NCBI GenBank assembly: GCA_937924475.1
Contig: CALDSV010000006.1
Location: 1 to 64,000 of the forward strand
From: an uncultured bacterium
GTDB lineage: Bacteria; Nitrospirota; Thermodesulfovibrionia; Thermodesulfovibrionales; Thermodesulfovibrionaceae
Direction: 5' to 3'
Length of the DNA stretch: 64,000 nt
The position numbers were made by a program, and so were the translations under genes. Below the pieces are notes generated by a model that was not told the DNA's origin, did not search any database, and saw only the letters and a list, made by a program, of their open reading frames with translations. Below are positions 9,410 to 18,803 of this stretch, in pieces; the first letter of the stretch is position 1, and every line of letters begins with the position of its first letter.

Positions 9410-10153
9410 TCAATTTGGGATTGATTCAATAAAAGCATATTTTGGTTCATGAAGAGGTACAACTATTTCGGCTATCTCTTTGATTTTCAATAAAATATCA
9501 TAGGCTTCATAGGAATTTACCACAGTTCCAGGAGGTATTACCTCCATACCCATCCCGAGTATTTTAGGTGGTGGATTAAGATTTTCCTCAATTATACAAA
9601 ATCCTGTTATTAATGCTTTTCCTTTTTCAGTATCTATGAGAATAGACATACCACCTGGAGTATGGGCTGGTGTATAAATCATTTTTATTCCAGGAAGAAC
9701 CTCAGTATCCTCTTTTAAGGGGATAATCTGTCCATTACCTTCTATATCTGTAATAAAATCTTCGTTATATCTAAAATCAAGAGGATGGGGATTGTGGATT
9801 TGTTGTAACTCCTTTTCATGAACATAAAAAACTGCATTTACACATTTTGAGTCATTCTCACAGTGGTCATTATGTAGATGAGTATGAAGAACAATGTCAA
9901 TATCTTCAGGCTTTAAACCATATTTTGCAAGCCCTTCTTCAAAGGTATAAACTTTACCAATTGCCTTCTCAACTTCTATTGAGGTTCTCGGAGCAAGCTC
10001 TCCTGTATCAATAAGAATTTTTTTATCAGAACCCTCTATATACCAGGTAAATATAGGTATAACAAAAGGCTTTCCATAATCATGCTGATAGGTCATCATC
10101 CCTTTATCAAATATCTTTGCACCAGTAACAATCGGATGTATCTTATAAATCAT
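9410..10153 (-). CDS. MBL-fold metallo-hydrolase, N-acyl-homoserine-lactonase-like family
   Basis: HTHLHNDHCEND motif, TPAHTPGG; canonical ITGD position reads ITGF. Confidence 0.82.
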   Translation of the reverse strand: MIYKIHPIVTGAKIFDKGMMTYQHDYGKPFVIPIFTWYIEGSDKKILIDTGELAPRTSIEVEKAIGKVYTFEEGLAKYGLKPEDIDIVLHTHLHNDHCENDSKCVNAVFYVHEKELQQIHNPHPLDFRYNEDFITDIEGNGQIIPLKEDTEVLPGIKMIYTPAHTPGGMSILIDTEKGKALITGFCIIEENLNPPPKILGMGMEVIPPGTVVNSYEAYDILLKIKEIAEIVVPLHEPKYAFIESIPN

Positions 10154-10156
10154 TTT

Positions 10157-10191
10157 GTCATTTTATATTCTCTTTATGGTTTTATGTCAAG
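10157..10191 (-). promoter_or_regulatory. Putative promoter TTGACA-17-TATAAA immediately before the MBL gene ATG
   Basis: Reverse complement reads TTGACATAAAACCATAAAGAGAATATAAAATGACAAAATG. Confidence 0.65.
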
Positions 10192-10370
10192 TTTATTTTC
10201 TCAAAAATAGTTTAAATATGCAAATCCCTCATGATAAAAAATCCTTTGCTTACTCTTTCATGTATTCTCTATTCCTCCTAAAACTTAAAACTGATTTCTT
10301 TTAATTTTTAAAATGTTAATATATATTTTTACAAAATTTTCTGGTTAAACCCTTTAGAAAGCACTAAATG

Positions 10371-11495
10371 TTATTTAGAAAAGGTTTTCCTGAAACGGTA
10401 TACTGAAAAACTAAACAAAACAGTACCCAGAAGAAGTATTCCCAAAATATCTTGCCAGACATATTTTATTCCGTTGCCTTTAAAAAGGACACTGTAACCG
10501 AAGTCAATAAAATATCGCATTGGTGAGATAAGGCTTAAATATCGCATAAGAGGCTGCATTGACTCTGGTGGCGTCCATGCACCAGAGAGAAAAAGCATAG
10601 GAATCAGTATGACAAGCATAAGCATCATGGACTGGGCCAGATTCCTTGCCACAGTGGAGATGAAAAGCCCGAGAGAAGATATGGTAAAGGCATAGAAAAG
10701 CATTACAGGGTAAAAAAGAAGTATGTTACCTTTTAGAGGAACATTAAACACTCCTTTTAATATTCCGTATATGCTAATTGGTGAAAGTAAAGCTACGGCA
10801 AAAAGTGTTGGAATAATCTTAGCAATAAAGATTTCCCAAATTCTAACAGGACTAACCAGTAACTGTTCAATTGTACCATGTTCTTTTTCCCTTACCATGG
10901 CAGCTGCAGTTACCAAAAGACAGACCATTGTAATCATATTAAAATACTCAAGCATGCTCATAAACCATGAAGTTAAAGTATTAGGGTTAAACTGAATTCT
11001 TGTCCTTTCATCAATTAAAGGTAATGTTTTCATAAAGCTTCCTGTAAATCCCAATTTCTTCTCTAAGATCTCTATTGAAAAATCATAAGCGATTTCAGAA
11101 ACATAGGCAACTGCCACTGTGGCTGACATGGACATTGTTCCATCAATAATTACCTGAATTTTTGCTCCCTTTCGGTCAATCTTTCTCTTAAAATCAGAAG
11201 TAATAACAACAGCCATAGAGGCTCTTCCACTGTCAAGCCATTGAAGAAGTTCTTTATCACTTTCAATGTAAGAAATAATCTTAAAATAGGGTTTTTGAAA
11301 TCTACTTATAAGTTCTCTACTTTCCATTGTTTTGCTCATATCGTAAATAATTATAGGGAAATCTCTCACTTCCATTGTAAAGCCACTTCCTGAGGTATAT
11401 ACAGCACCGGTAAATGCCCAAAGAAGAATGAAAATCAAAGCTTTATCTCTTATGAGATGAAGAGTTTCTTTTTTGATGAGCGCAAAGAGTCTCAT
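10371..11495 (-). CDS. ABC-2 type exporter permease
   Basis: ABC-2 permease topology, VREKEHGTIEQLLVSPV; start ATG at 11495 overlaps upstream stop (TAATG). Confidence 0.88.
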   Translation of the reverse strand: MRLFALIKKETLHLIRDKALIFILLWAFTGAVYTSGSGFTMEVRDFPIIIYDMSKTMESRELISRFQKPYFKIISYIESDKELLQWLDSGRASMAVVITSDFKRKIDRKGAKIQVIIDGTMSMSATVAVAYVSEIAYDFSIEILEKKLGFTGSFMKTLPLIDERTRIQFNPNTLTSWFMSMLEYFNMITMVCLLVTAAAMVREKEHGTIEQLLVSPVRIWEIFIAKIIPTLFAVALLSPISIYGILKGVFNVPLKGNILLFYPVMLFYAFTISSLGLFISTVARNLAQSMMLMLVILIPMLFLSGAWTPPESMQPLMRYLSLISPMRYFIDFGYSVLFKGNGIKYVWQDILGILLLGTVLFSFSVYRFRKTFSK

Positions 11496-12631
11496 TATCC
11501 TATCCTCTTGCGGAAGGAAAGTATTGCCAGTCCATAGACTACAGTTGCATAAATACATAGGGAAATAAGATCCTCTATGAAGCTATCAATTCCTATTCCT
11601 TTGAGGTAAACTCCTCTTACAATTATCATGAAATAGGATGCGGGAATTGTTTTACTAATTAACTGACCTGTGGCTGACATGCTTGCAGTTGGGGAAAAAT
11701 ATCCTGAATATATAAAAGATGGAATAATACTGCCGAGAAAGGCAATAAGCATCGCAGTGATTTGAGTTTTAGCAAGTATGGATATGAAAACACCAACTCC
11801 CACTGTGCAGAAGAGATAGACTATGGTTGAAAAGGTAAGAAAAAGAAAACTTCCTGTAAATTTAGTCTCAAAAAGTCCAACTGTAAGTGCAAAGATTATC
11901 AAATAAGTAATAAAAGAAATAGCAACATAGGGAATTGCCTTTCCAAAAACAACCTCCCAGGGTCTTACAGGACTACAATAAAGATTAAAAATACTCCCAG
12001 ATTCCTTCTCTCTGACAACTATCAAAGAAGCAAGCAAAACAGAGTAAAACATAAGTGTTGTTACAAGTTCACCAGGAAGTATAAAATTTTTACTTTCCAG
12101 TGCAGGATTATACCAGGCTCTTGTCTCAACCATTACGGGAAAGTTAAGTTGGGAGATAGCTCTTCTTTCTGCATACTCTTTAAGAAGCCTTTGATTAAAC
12201 TGCATATTTATTGCCGAGACATAACCTTTCATTACCTCTGCCCTCATAGGGAAAGAACCATCAATTAAAACCTGAACCTGAGCAGATTTTCCAGCATAGA
12301 GTTTTCTTGAAAAATCGGGAGGTATAACTACTACTATTCGGCATTTCCCGGACTTTATCAGTTCCTCTGCATCAGCATAGGAGTCAATAAGTTTGAAAAA
12401 TTTAAAATATTCAGAGTTAGTAAAGGAAAATCTATACTCCCTACTTAATGAAGATCTATCATAGTCTATAAAGGAAACAGGAATGTTTTTTACATCAAGA
12501 ATCAACCCATAGCCCATTAAAATAATAATTACAACAGGAACAACCAAAGCAAAGGTAAGATAAAGAGGATCACGCAAAAGCTCCTTAAATTCTTTTTTAA
12601 CAATAGCAAAAAAACGTCTAAGCATTTTCAA
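11495..12631 (-). CDS. ABC-2 type exporter permease
   Basis: Paralogous to neighbour; VREKESGSIFNLYCSPVRPWE. Confidence 0.88.
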   Translation of the reverse strand: MKMLRRFFAIVKKEFKELLRDPLYLTFALVVPVVIIILMGYGLILDVKNIPVSFIDYDRSSLSREYRFSFTNSEYFKFFKLIDSYADAEELIKSGKCRIVVVIPPDFSRKLYAGKSAQVQVLIDGSFPMRAEVMKGYVSAINMQFNQRLLKEYAERRAISQLNFPVMVETRAWYNPALESKNFILPGELVTTLMFYSVLLASLIVVREKESGSIFNLYCSPVRPWEVVFGKAIPYVAISFITYLIIFALTVGLFETKFTGSFLFLTFSTIVYLFCTVGVGVFISILAKTQITAMLIAFLGSIIPSFIYSGYFSPTASMSATGQLISKTIPASYFMIIVRGVYLKGIGIDSFIEDLISLCIYATVVYGLAILSFRKRIG

Positions 12632-14322
12632 CCCTTTTTAATATAATCAACAAAGGCTTCTTGAAGAGGAACTGCTATAGATGTAATCTCAAATTTTATT
12701 ATTCCTGCTGCTCTTAAAATTTCATTTATCCTTAGTTTCGTAGTATCTGGGACAAAGCTTCTTATAAAAATTTTACTCCCATAAATTGAAACTTCTTTAA
12801 ATTCTTTACTTATTAATTCATAGGCTTCCATGAATTTCTCAGTTTTCAGTTGAATAAGACTCCCTGATATTTTTTCAGAATTTCTCTTTAACTCCTCTGG
12901 TGACCCATCAGCAATAACCTTTCCATTATGCATAAGACAAAGTCTATCACAGTTTTCAGCTTCATCCATGTAATGTGTTGATACAAGCACAGTTACATTT
13001 TTTTCTCTTGATAGCTGAAAAATTATTTTCCAGAAACTTCTTCTTGCAACAGGGTCTACTCCGCTTGTAGGTTCATCAAGAAATAATACTGGTGGTTCAT
13101 GAAGTAATGCACAGGCAAGGGCAACTCTTTGCCTTATTCCAAGAGGGAGGTCTTTGGTTAGTCTTTCCTCAAATCCTTTCAGTCCAATCATTTCAATTAT
13201 TTCTGCGAAATCATTCTTTTTTACACTGTAAAGCCCTGCATATAACCTCATATTTTCTCTTACTGTAAGGTCTCTGTAAAGGGAAAATTTCTGAGACATA
13301 TAGCCAATAATATCCCAGACTTTGCTTTTGTCTTTTTTTACATCATAGCCAGTGATTTTAATTTCTCCATCTGAGGGTGGTAAAAGTCCACACATCATTT
13401 TTATGAGAGTTGTTTTACCTGCACCATTTGGTCCAAGAAGTCCCAGTATTTCTCCTTCCATTACATTAAGATTAACATCGTCAACGGCTTTAAATTTGCC
13501 AAAAGTTTTTGTTACAGAATGGCATGAAATAATTAATTTTTTCCCTTTATTAAAACTATATCTCTTCAGCTTTAAATCTTCAGTCTCAAGCCTTCTGCCT
13601 GTTACTCTTTCTATAAAAATCTCTTCCAGGTTGCCCAATTCTTCCGGTTTTCCCTGAAGAAGAATCCTTCCTTCATGCATAAGTGCTACTCTGTGACATC
13701 TTTCTGCTTCATCCATGTAGGATGTGGTAAGTAGAACAGTTACACCTCTTTGTCTAACCAGTCCGTGAATTATGTTCCAGAAATCCTGCCTTGAAAGAGG
13801 ATCAACTCCTGTGGTGGGCTCATCAAGTAGAATTACATCAGGTAGATGTAGCAGAGTACATACAAGAGCAAGTTTCTGTCGCATTCCACCAGAGAGTGCT
13901 TTTGCCTGTCTTTGAAGAAAGGGAGTTAGTCTTGTTATTTCAAGTAATGTTTTTTTGTTTTTTTCAAAAACCTCCTCAGGGATTAATCTAAGTCCTCTGA
14001 AAAAATCTATGTTTTCTTCTATTGAAAGAGAGTCGTATAGATTAAGTCCTAATCCCTGAGGCATGTAACCAATAAGGGATTTAACCTTTTCAGGATTTTT
14101 GGTAACATCTATCTCATTAACAAAGGCTTTGCCACTTTCTGCCTTTAGAACTCCCGCTAAAATCTGAATTATTGATGTTTTTCCAGCACCATCAGGACCA
14201 ATAAGTCCAAAAACCTCACCTCTGTTTACACAAAAGGAGACATTGTCAACAGCCTTAACTTTTTTATAGCTTTTACAGAGATTTTCAACTCTTATTACAG
14301 AAGTTATCGTGGTTTTATCCAC
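12628..14322 (-). CDS. ABC exporter ATPase with two fused nucleotide-binding domains
   Basis: Two Walker A (GPDGAGKTS, GPNGAGKTT) and two Walker B (VILLDEPTTGVD, VLFLDEPTSGVD) sets. Confidence 0.92.
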   Translation of the reverse strand: MDKTTITSVIRVENLCKSYKKVKAVDNVSFCVNRGEVFGLIGPDGAGKTSIIQILAGVLKAESGKAFVNEIDVTKNPEKVKSLIGYMPQGLGLNLYDSLSIEENIDFFRGLRLIPEEVFEKNKKTLLEITRLTPFLQRQAKALSGGMRQKLALVCTLLHLPDVILLDEPTTGVDPLSRQDFWNIIHGLVRQRGVTVLLTTSYMDEAERCHRVALMHEGRILLQGKPEELGNLEEIFIERVTGRRLETEDLKLKRYSFNKGKKLIISCHSVTKTFGKFKAVDDVNLNVMEGEILGLLGPNGAGKTTLIKMMCGLLPPSDGEIKITGYDVKKDKSKVWDIIGYMSQKFSLYRDLTVRENMRLYAGLYSVKKNDFAEIIEMIGLKGFEERLTKDLPLGIRQRVALACALLHEPPVLFLDEPTSGVDPVARRSFWKIIFQLSREKNVTVLVSTHYMDEAENCDRLCLMHNGKVIADGSPEELKRNSEKISGSLIQLKTEKFMEAYELISKEFKEVSIYGSKIFIRSFVPDTTKLRINEILRAAGIIKFEITSIAVPLQEAFVDYIKKG

Positions 14323-15329
14323 GGCGTATTATCTTTCCACTTTATCACAACATCAGCAGGCATGCCAGGTTTTAGTAATCCTTCAGGATTTTCCACTGAA
14401 ACTTCAACTCCAAATACAAGTTTCACCCGCTCTTCCTTTGTTTCAACATTTTTTGGCGTAAATTCTGCTTGCTCATAAATTTTTGTAACTTTACCATTGA
14501 AATATTTATCAGGATAGGCATCAATAAATACTCTTGCTGGCAATCCTATTTTTATCTTTCCAATATCAGGCTCTGGTACATAAACTTTCACATAGAGTTT
14601 GTTTAAATCAACCAGCACATATAAAACTGTCCCAGGATTTACAACCTCCCCAACCTCAACAGGTCTGCTTAAAATCACACCATCTGCTGGTGAGTAAATT
14701 TTTGTTTCATTTAAATCTGCCTGAGCTTCCTTAAGTTTCTGCACCGCTGCTCTGTAGTTTGCTTCATTCTGAGTGATGGCTTTTAAAGCTGACTGAACCT
14801 CAGCCTGTGCAGACTCATACTGCATCTTTATCCTGTCAAACTCGCTTTTTGATACAAGTTCTTCCTTAAGAAGGCTACTGTAACGCTCATAATCTCTCTT
14901 TGTTTTCTCATAAGAAGCCTGAGCTTTCATGAGATTTGCCTGTGCCTGAGCAATTGCATAGTAGTAAGCCTGAGCTGTCTCAACTGAAGCTTTATATCTT
15001 GCGGTCAGTTGTTCAGAGTCAATCTCGCAAAGAATTTCTTCGGGCTTAACCTTGTCTCCTTCATCTTTATAAAGCTTAATAATTCTACCCTGAATTTTGG
15101 GCGACACATTTGTTTCTCTACCCTCAATCCTTCCACTTAGGATAATAAGTCCTTCTGGTAATCTGGTTGTTTTTATTAGGAGGAGGTAAAGTGAAGAAAA
15201 AATAAAAATCAAAATAAAAAAAATTATTGAGAGTTTTTTGAGATTAATTTTCACTGTGTTTCTTATTATATATGTTGTTTTTTCAGAATTGCAATCAGAT
15301 TTGACAGTTAGAGTTTTTTCTGGCATCAT
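14304..15329 (-). CDS. HlyD-family membrane fusion/periplasmic adaptor protein
   Basis: Single N-terminal TM, biotinyl-lipoyl-like halves flanking coiled coil, GRIIKLYKDEGDKVKPEEILCEID. Confidence 0.88.
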   Translation of the reverse strand: MMPEKTLTVKSDCNSEKTTYIIRNTVKINLKKLSIIFFILIFIFSSLYLLLIKTTRLPEGLIILSGRIEGRETNVSPKIQGRIIKLYKDEGDKVKPEEILCEIDSEQLTARYKASVETAQAYYYAIAQAQANLMKAQASYEKTKRDYERYSSLLKEELVSKSEFDRIKMQYESAQAEVQSALKAITQNEANYRAAVQKLKEAQADLNETKIYSPADGVILSRPVEVGEVVNPGTVLYVLVDLNKLYVKVYVPEPDIGKIKIGLPARVFIDAYPDKYFNGKVTKIYEQAEFTPKNVETKEERVKLVFGVEVSVENPEGLLKPGMPADVVIKWKDNTPWIKPR

Positions 15330-15488
15330 AAAAAATTGCAGAGGAAAAACAATAGATGATGAGAGAATTAAAAAAAAAAAAGAGAAATTAATTTTAAACT
15401 TCTTAAATTTAACATAGGAAGAAAAAGGCCTTTCTATCTTGAAGACTTCCCTGAGTACGAGGACAAGATAATAAAAAAATTCATTTGA
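15330..15488 (+). pseudogene. DUF1992 gene remnant with internal deletion
   Basis: aaaaattgc.gaggaaaaa piece joined to the gene 3' end; ends KKFI-stop. Confidence 0.85.
15381..15485 (+). repeat. 105-nt direct repeat, copy B
   Basis: One mismatch to 9012-9116 by eye. Confidence 0.93.
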
Positions 15489-15491
15489 TAA

Positions 15492-15579
15492 CGGAGAGGG
15501 AGGGATTCGAACCCTCGGTGAGGTTTAACCCCACAGCGGTTTTCGAGACCGCCCCAATCGACCACTCTGGCACCTCTCC
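15492..15579 (-). tRNA. tRNA-Ser (anticodon CGA)
   Basis: Minus strand GGAGAGGTGCCAGAGTGGTCGATTGGGGCGGTCTCGAAAACCGC... with long variable arm and GGTTCGAATCC T arm. Confidence 0.95.
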
Positions 15580-15605
15580 AAAAAGTTTATAATAAATTAT
15601 ATCAT

Positions 15606-16631
15606 ATGGAAAAAGTTGTAGTTGCTATGAGTGGAGGGATTGACTCTTCAGTAGCTGCCTATTTACTGAAGAAAAAGGGAATGGTAGTGGAGGGAGTTTT
15701 CTTTTTAATGTTTGATGAACCTTCCAATTTAGAGCTTGTTAAAAAAACAGCAAACTATCTCCAGATAAAGCTTCATATTGAGGATGTAAGGGAAAAATTT
15801 GAAAAGGAAGTAATGCAGCCTTTTTTTGAAGGATACAAAAAAGGTATAACTCCAAATCCCTGTGTAATATGTAACAAAAGGATAAAATTCCCAATGCTTA
15901 AACTCTTAGCGCAAAGCCTCAAAGCCCAATATATTGCTACAGGTCATTACGCAAGAGTAGAAAACCATAACAATATTCCTTATCTACTGAAAGGCATTGA
16001 CAAAAAGAAGGATCAATCCTATTTTTTATATAGCATAGACAGAACTTTACTGCCTCAGATTAAATTTCCCTTAGGAACTTATAGGAAACAACAAACAAGG
16101 CAAATAGCAGAAAAAGTGGGAATTCCATCAACACAAGCAGAAGAAAGCACAGAGGTATGTTTTCTAAAAAACAAAAGATATTACGACTTTATAAGGTCTT
16201 TTAAAGAAGGTCCTGTAATTGAAATTTCTACAGGGAAAATTTTAGGTAAACATAGAGGAATTCATCTTTATACTATTGGTCAGAGAAAAAGATTAGGAAT
16301 TTCATCCCCCTATCCTCTCTATGTGGTAAAAATAGATCCCATGGAAAATGCTATTTATGTTGACAGAAAGGAGAAAGCCTTTTTGAGAGAATTTTTTGTG
16401 CATGAATTGAATTGGCTTTCTGATGTAAAGACCCCCCTTAATTGCCATGTAAAAATTCGTTATGCTATGGAACCTGAGGAAGCTTTAGTTATTATTTCTG
16501 ACAAAGACACAGTAAAAGTAAGCTTTCATGAACCTCAATTTGCTCCAACATCGGGACAGAGTGCAGTTTTCTACAAAGGAGAGTTTGTATTAGGCGGTGG
16601 AATAATTAAGGCATTAGAGCAAGGCTTCTAA
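15606..16631 (+). CDS. mnmA: tRNA 2-thiouridine synthase MnmA
   Basis: AMSGGIDSSVAAYLL, NPCVICNKRIKF, ATGHYARV, DQSYFLY, EVCFL. Confidence 0.95.
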   Translation: MEKVVVAMSGGIDSSVAAYLLKKKGMVVEGVFFLMFDEPSNLELVKKTANYLQIKLHIEDVREKFEKEVMQPFFEGYKKGITPNPCVICNKRIKFPMLKLLAQSLKAQYIATGHYARVENHNNIPYLLKGIDKKKDQSYFLYSIDRTLLPQIKFPLGTYRKQQTRQIAEKVGIPSTQAEESTEVCFLKNKRYYDFIRSFKEGPVIEISTGKILGKHRGIHLYTIGQRKRLGISSPYPLYVVKIDPMENAIYVDRKEKAFLREFFVHELNWLSDVKTPLNCHVKIRYAMEPEEALVIISDKDTVKVSFHEPQFAPTSGQSAVFYKGEFVLGGGIIKALEQGF

Positions 16632-17646
16632 GAGCTTTTGTTTCGTCAATCCCAAACATTATGTTCATATTTTGTACTGCCTGACCAGAGGCTCCCTTTA
16701 CAAGATTATCTATGGCAGAAATAAGAATAAGCCTTCCTGTTCTTTCGTTAACTATAGCACCTATGTAGCAATAATTTGTTCCTTTTACATATTTTATGGC
16801 TGGAACTTCTCCTCCTGACATTATCTTTATAAAAGGCTCATTTTCATAAGCTTCTTTAAGTATCTCTATGGCTTGTTTTGTTGTGATTTTTTTATTTAAT
16901 TTGCCGTAAATGGTAGATAAAATTCCCCGATTCACAGGTAAAAGATGGGTAGTAAACTCTATTGTTATTTCCCTGCCATAAGCATAACTTAACTCTTGTT
17001 CAATTTCAGGTGTATGTCTGTGCTTTGCAATATTGTAGGCTCTAAAATCCTCGTTAACTTCGCAATAACTAAGAGTCACCTCTGCTTTTCTTCCAGCACC
17101 AGAGGTGCCTGATTTTGAATCTATTACTATTGTATCTGGAATGATTAAATCTCTCTTTAAGAAGGGATAAAGAGGCAATATAACACTTGTAGGATAACAA
17201 CCAGGGTTTGCAATAAGATTTGCTTCCTTTATTTTTTCTCTGTATATTTCAGGTAATCCATAAACAGCCTCTTTTAAAAGATGAGGATAAGAATGAGAAA
17301 GTTTATACCACTTTTCATAGATTATTGCATCTTTTATTCTGTAATCAGCAGAGAGATCTATAACTTTTTTACCAGCTTCTAAAAGGCTTGCAGCTACTTG
17401 TTGAGACTTTCCATGAGGAAGGGCAAGAAAATATACATGGGCTCTATCTTTTATGTTTTCAATATTTAGATTTTCAAATTTAAGGGTTTTATAAATGTGA
17501 AAAGCAGGGAAAAGCTCCTTTACGCTCATCCCTGCTGATTTTTCACTTGTAACTCCTACTATCTCAACTTCTTCATGGTTGGCAAGAATTCTTAAAAGTT
17601 CACTTCCTGTGTAACCACTTCCACCACATATAAAGACTCTGAGCAT
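16606..17646 (-). CDS. argC: N-acetyl-gamma-glutamyl-phosphate reductase
   Basis: GGSGYTGSELLRIL, NPGCYPTSVILPLYP, KSGTSGAGRK. Confidence 0.95.
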   Translation of the reverse strand: MLRVFICGGSGYTGSELLRILANHEEVEIVGVTSEKSAGMSVKELFPAFHIYKTLKFENLNIENIKDRAHVYFLALPHGKSQQVAASLLEAGKKVIDLSADYRIKDAIIYEKWYKLSHSYPHLLKEAVYGLPEIYREKIKEANLIANPGCYPTSVILPLYPFLKRDLIIPDTIVIDSKSGTSGAGRKAEVTLSYCEVNEDFRAYNIAKHRHTPEIEQELSYAYGREITIEFTTHLLPVNRGILSTIYGKLNKKITTKQAIEILKEAYENEPFIKIMSGGEVPAIKYVKGTNYCYIGAIVNERTGRLILISAIDNLVKGASGQAVQNMNIMFGIDETKALRSLALMP

Positions 17647-17647
17647 T

Positions 17648-18037
17648 TTATCTCTTGGAGAATTGGAATCTCTTTCTTGCCTTTGGTTGACCGTATTTCT
17701 TCCTCTCTACTTCTCTTGGATCTCTGGTAAGAAGTCCTTCTTTTTTAAGTTTTGGCTTAAGGTCTGGATTAAGATTTACAATTGCTCTTGCGATTCCGTG
17801 TCTTATCGCACCTGCCTGACCACTTAATCCACCACCTTCAACTGATATGATTGCGTCATATTTACCAGCCACACCAGCTACTTGAAAGGGTTGCATAAGA
17901 ATCATCCTAAGAGTTTCTCTTGGAAAGTATTCTTCTATAGGTTTTTCATTTACAGTAATCTTACCTGAACCAGGTATCAGAATAACTTTTGCAACTGACC
18001 TTTTTCTTCTTCCTGTTGCCAGATATTCAATAGCCAT
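17648..18037 (-). CDS. rpsI: 30S ribosomal protein S9
   Basis: [12 protein letters not shown]...[18 protein letters not shown]. Confidence 0.97.
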   Translation of the reverse strand: MAIEYLATGRRKRSVAKVILIPGSGKITVNEKPIEEYFPRETLRMILMQPFQVAGVAGKYDAIISVEGGGLSGQAGAIRHGIARAIVNLNPDLKPKLKKEGLLTRDPREVERKKYGQPKARKRFQFSKR

Positions 18038-18048
18038 AGTCTCTCACC

Positions 18049-18486
18049 TCATCTTTTACTTAATTGAATTGGTTCTGGATTTTGAGCTTTATGGGGATGT
18101 TCAGAGCCTCTGTAGACTTTCAGTTTTTTTATCATCTTTTTACCCAATCTTGTTTTTGGAAGCATTCCCCATACAGCATCAATAATAACTGCTTCAGGCT
18201 CCTTTTCAAGCCTTTCTTTTAAGGTTTCTGCCTTGAGATTTCCTATATAACCTGTGTGATGATAATAGATTTTATCTGTTAGTTTTTTGCCTGTTACTCT
18301 AATTTTTTCAGCATTAATTACCACAACAAAATCACCATTGTCTACATTAGGAGTGTAGGTGGGTTTGTGCTTTCCCATTAAGATTTTAGCAATTCGTGAG
18401 GCAAATCTACCCAGGGTTTGACCTGTAGCATCTGCCATATACCAATTTCTTTGAGTATCTTCTTTTTTAACAAAAGCTGTTTTCAT
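18049..18486 (-). CDS. rplM: 50S ribosomal protein L13
   Basis: [29 protein letters not shown]...[17 protein letters not shown]. Confidence 0.97.
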   Translation of the reverse strand: MKTAFVKKEDTQRNWYMADATGQTLGRFASRIAKILMGKHKPTYTPNVDNGDFVVVINAEKIRVTGKKLTDKIYYHHTGYIGNLKAETLKERLEKEPEAVIIDAVWGMLPKTRLGKKMIKKLKVYRGSEHPHKAQNPEPIQLSKR

Positions 18487-18642
18487 CTTTATACCTCTCC
18501 TTAAAGAGAATTTTTATAGGAATTAAAATTATAATTTACTTTAAAATTTAACTATTTGTCAAATTTTTTCCTTTAAGGGTCTTACTTCTAAGGTGAGCCG
18601 TGGCAATCTCAATGAAGGCCTTAACAGTAAAGTAGACAAGAT

Positions 18643-18672
18643 GAGAGTGCTTCGCTACGCTCGCAATGACAG
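18643..18672. repeat. Dispersed intergenic repeat (GCTCGCAATGACA family)
   Basis: gagagtgcttcgctacgctcgcaatgacag. Confidence 0.75.
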
Positions 18673-18803
18673 AAGGGGGGGCAATTACAAAGGCAGGCGA
18701 AATGAAAAAGAGGTTAAGTAATGACAAAAGATGGTTTTAATCATATAGGAGATGAGCAATTTTGAAAGTCTTTTTACAAAAGAGTTTTAGAAAAAATTTT
18801 TAT

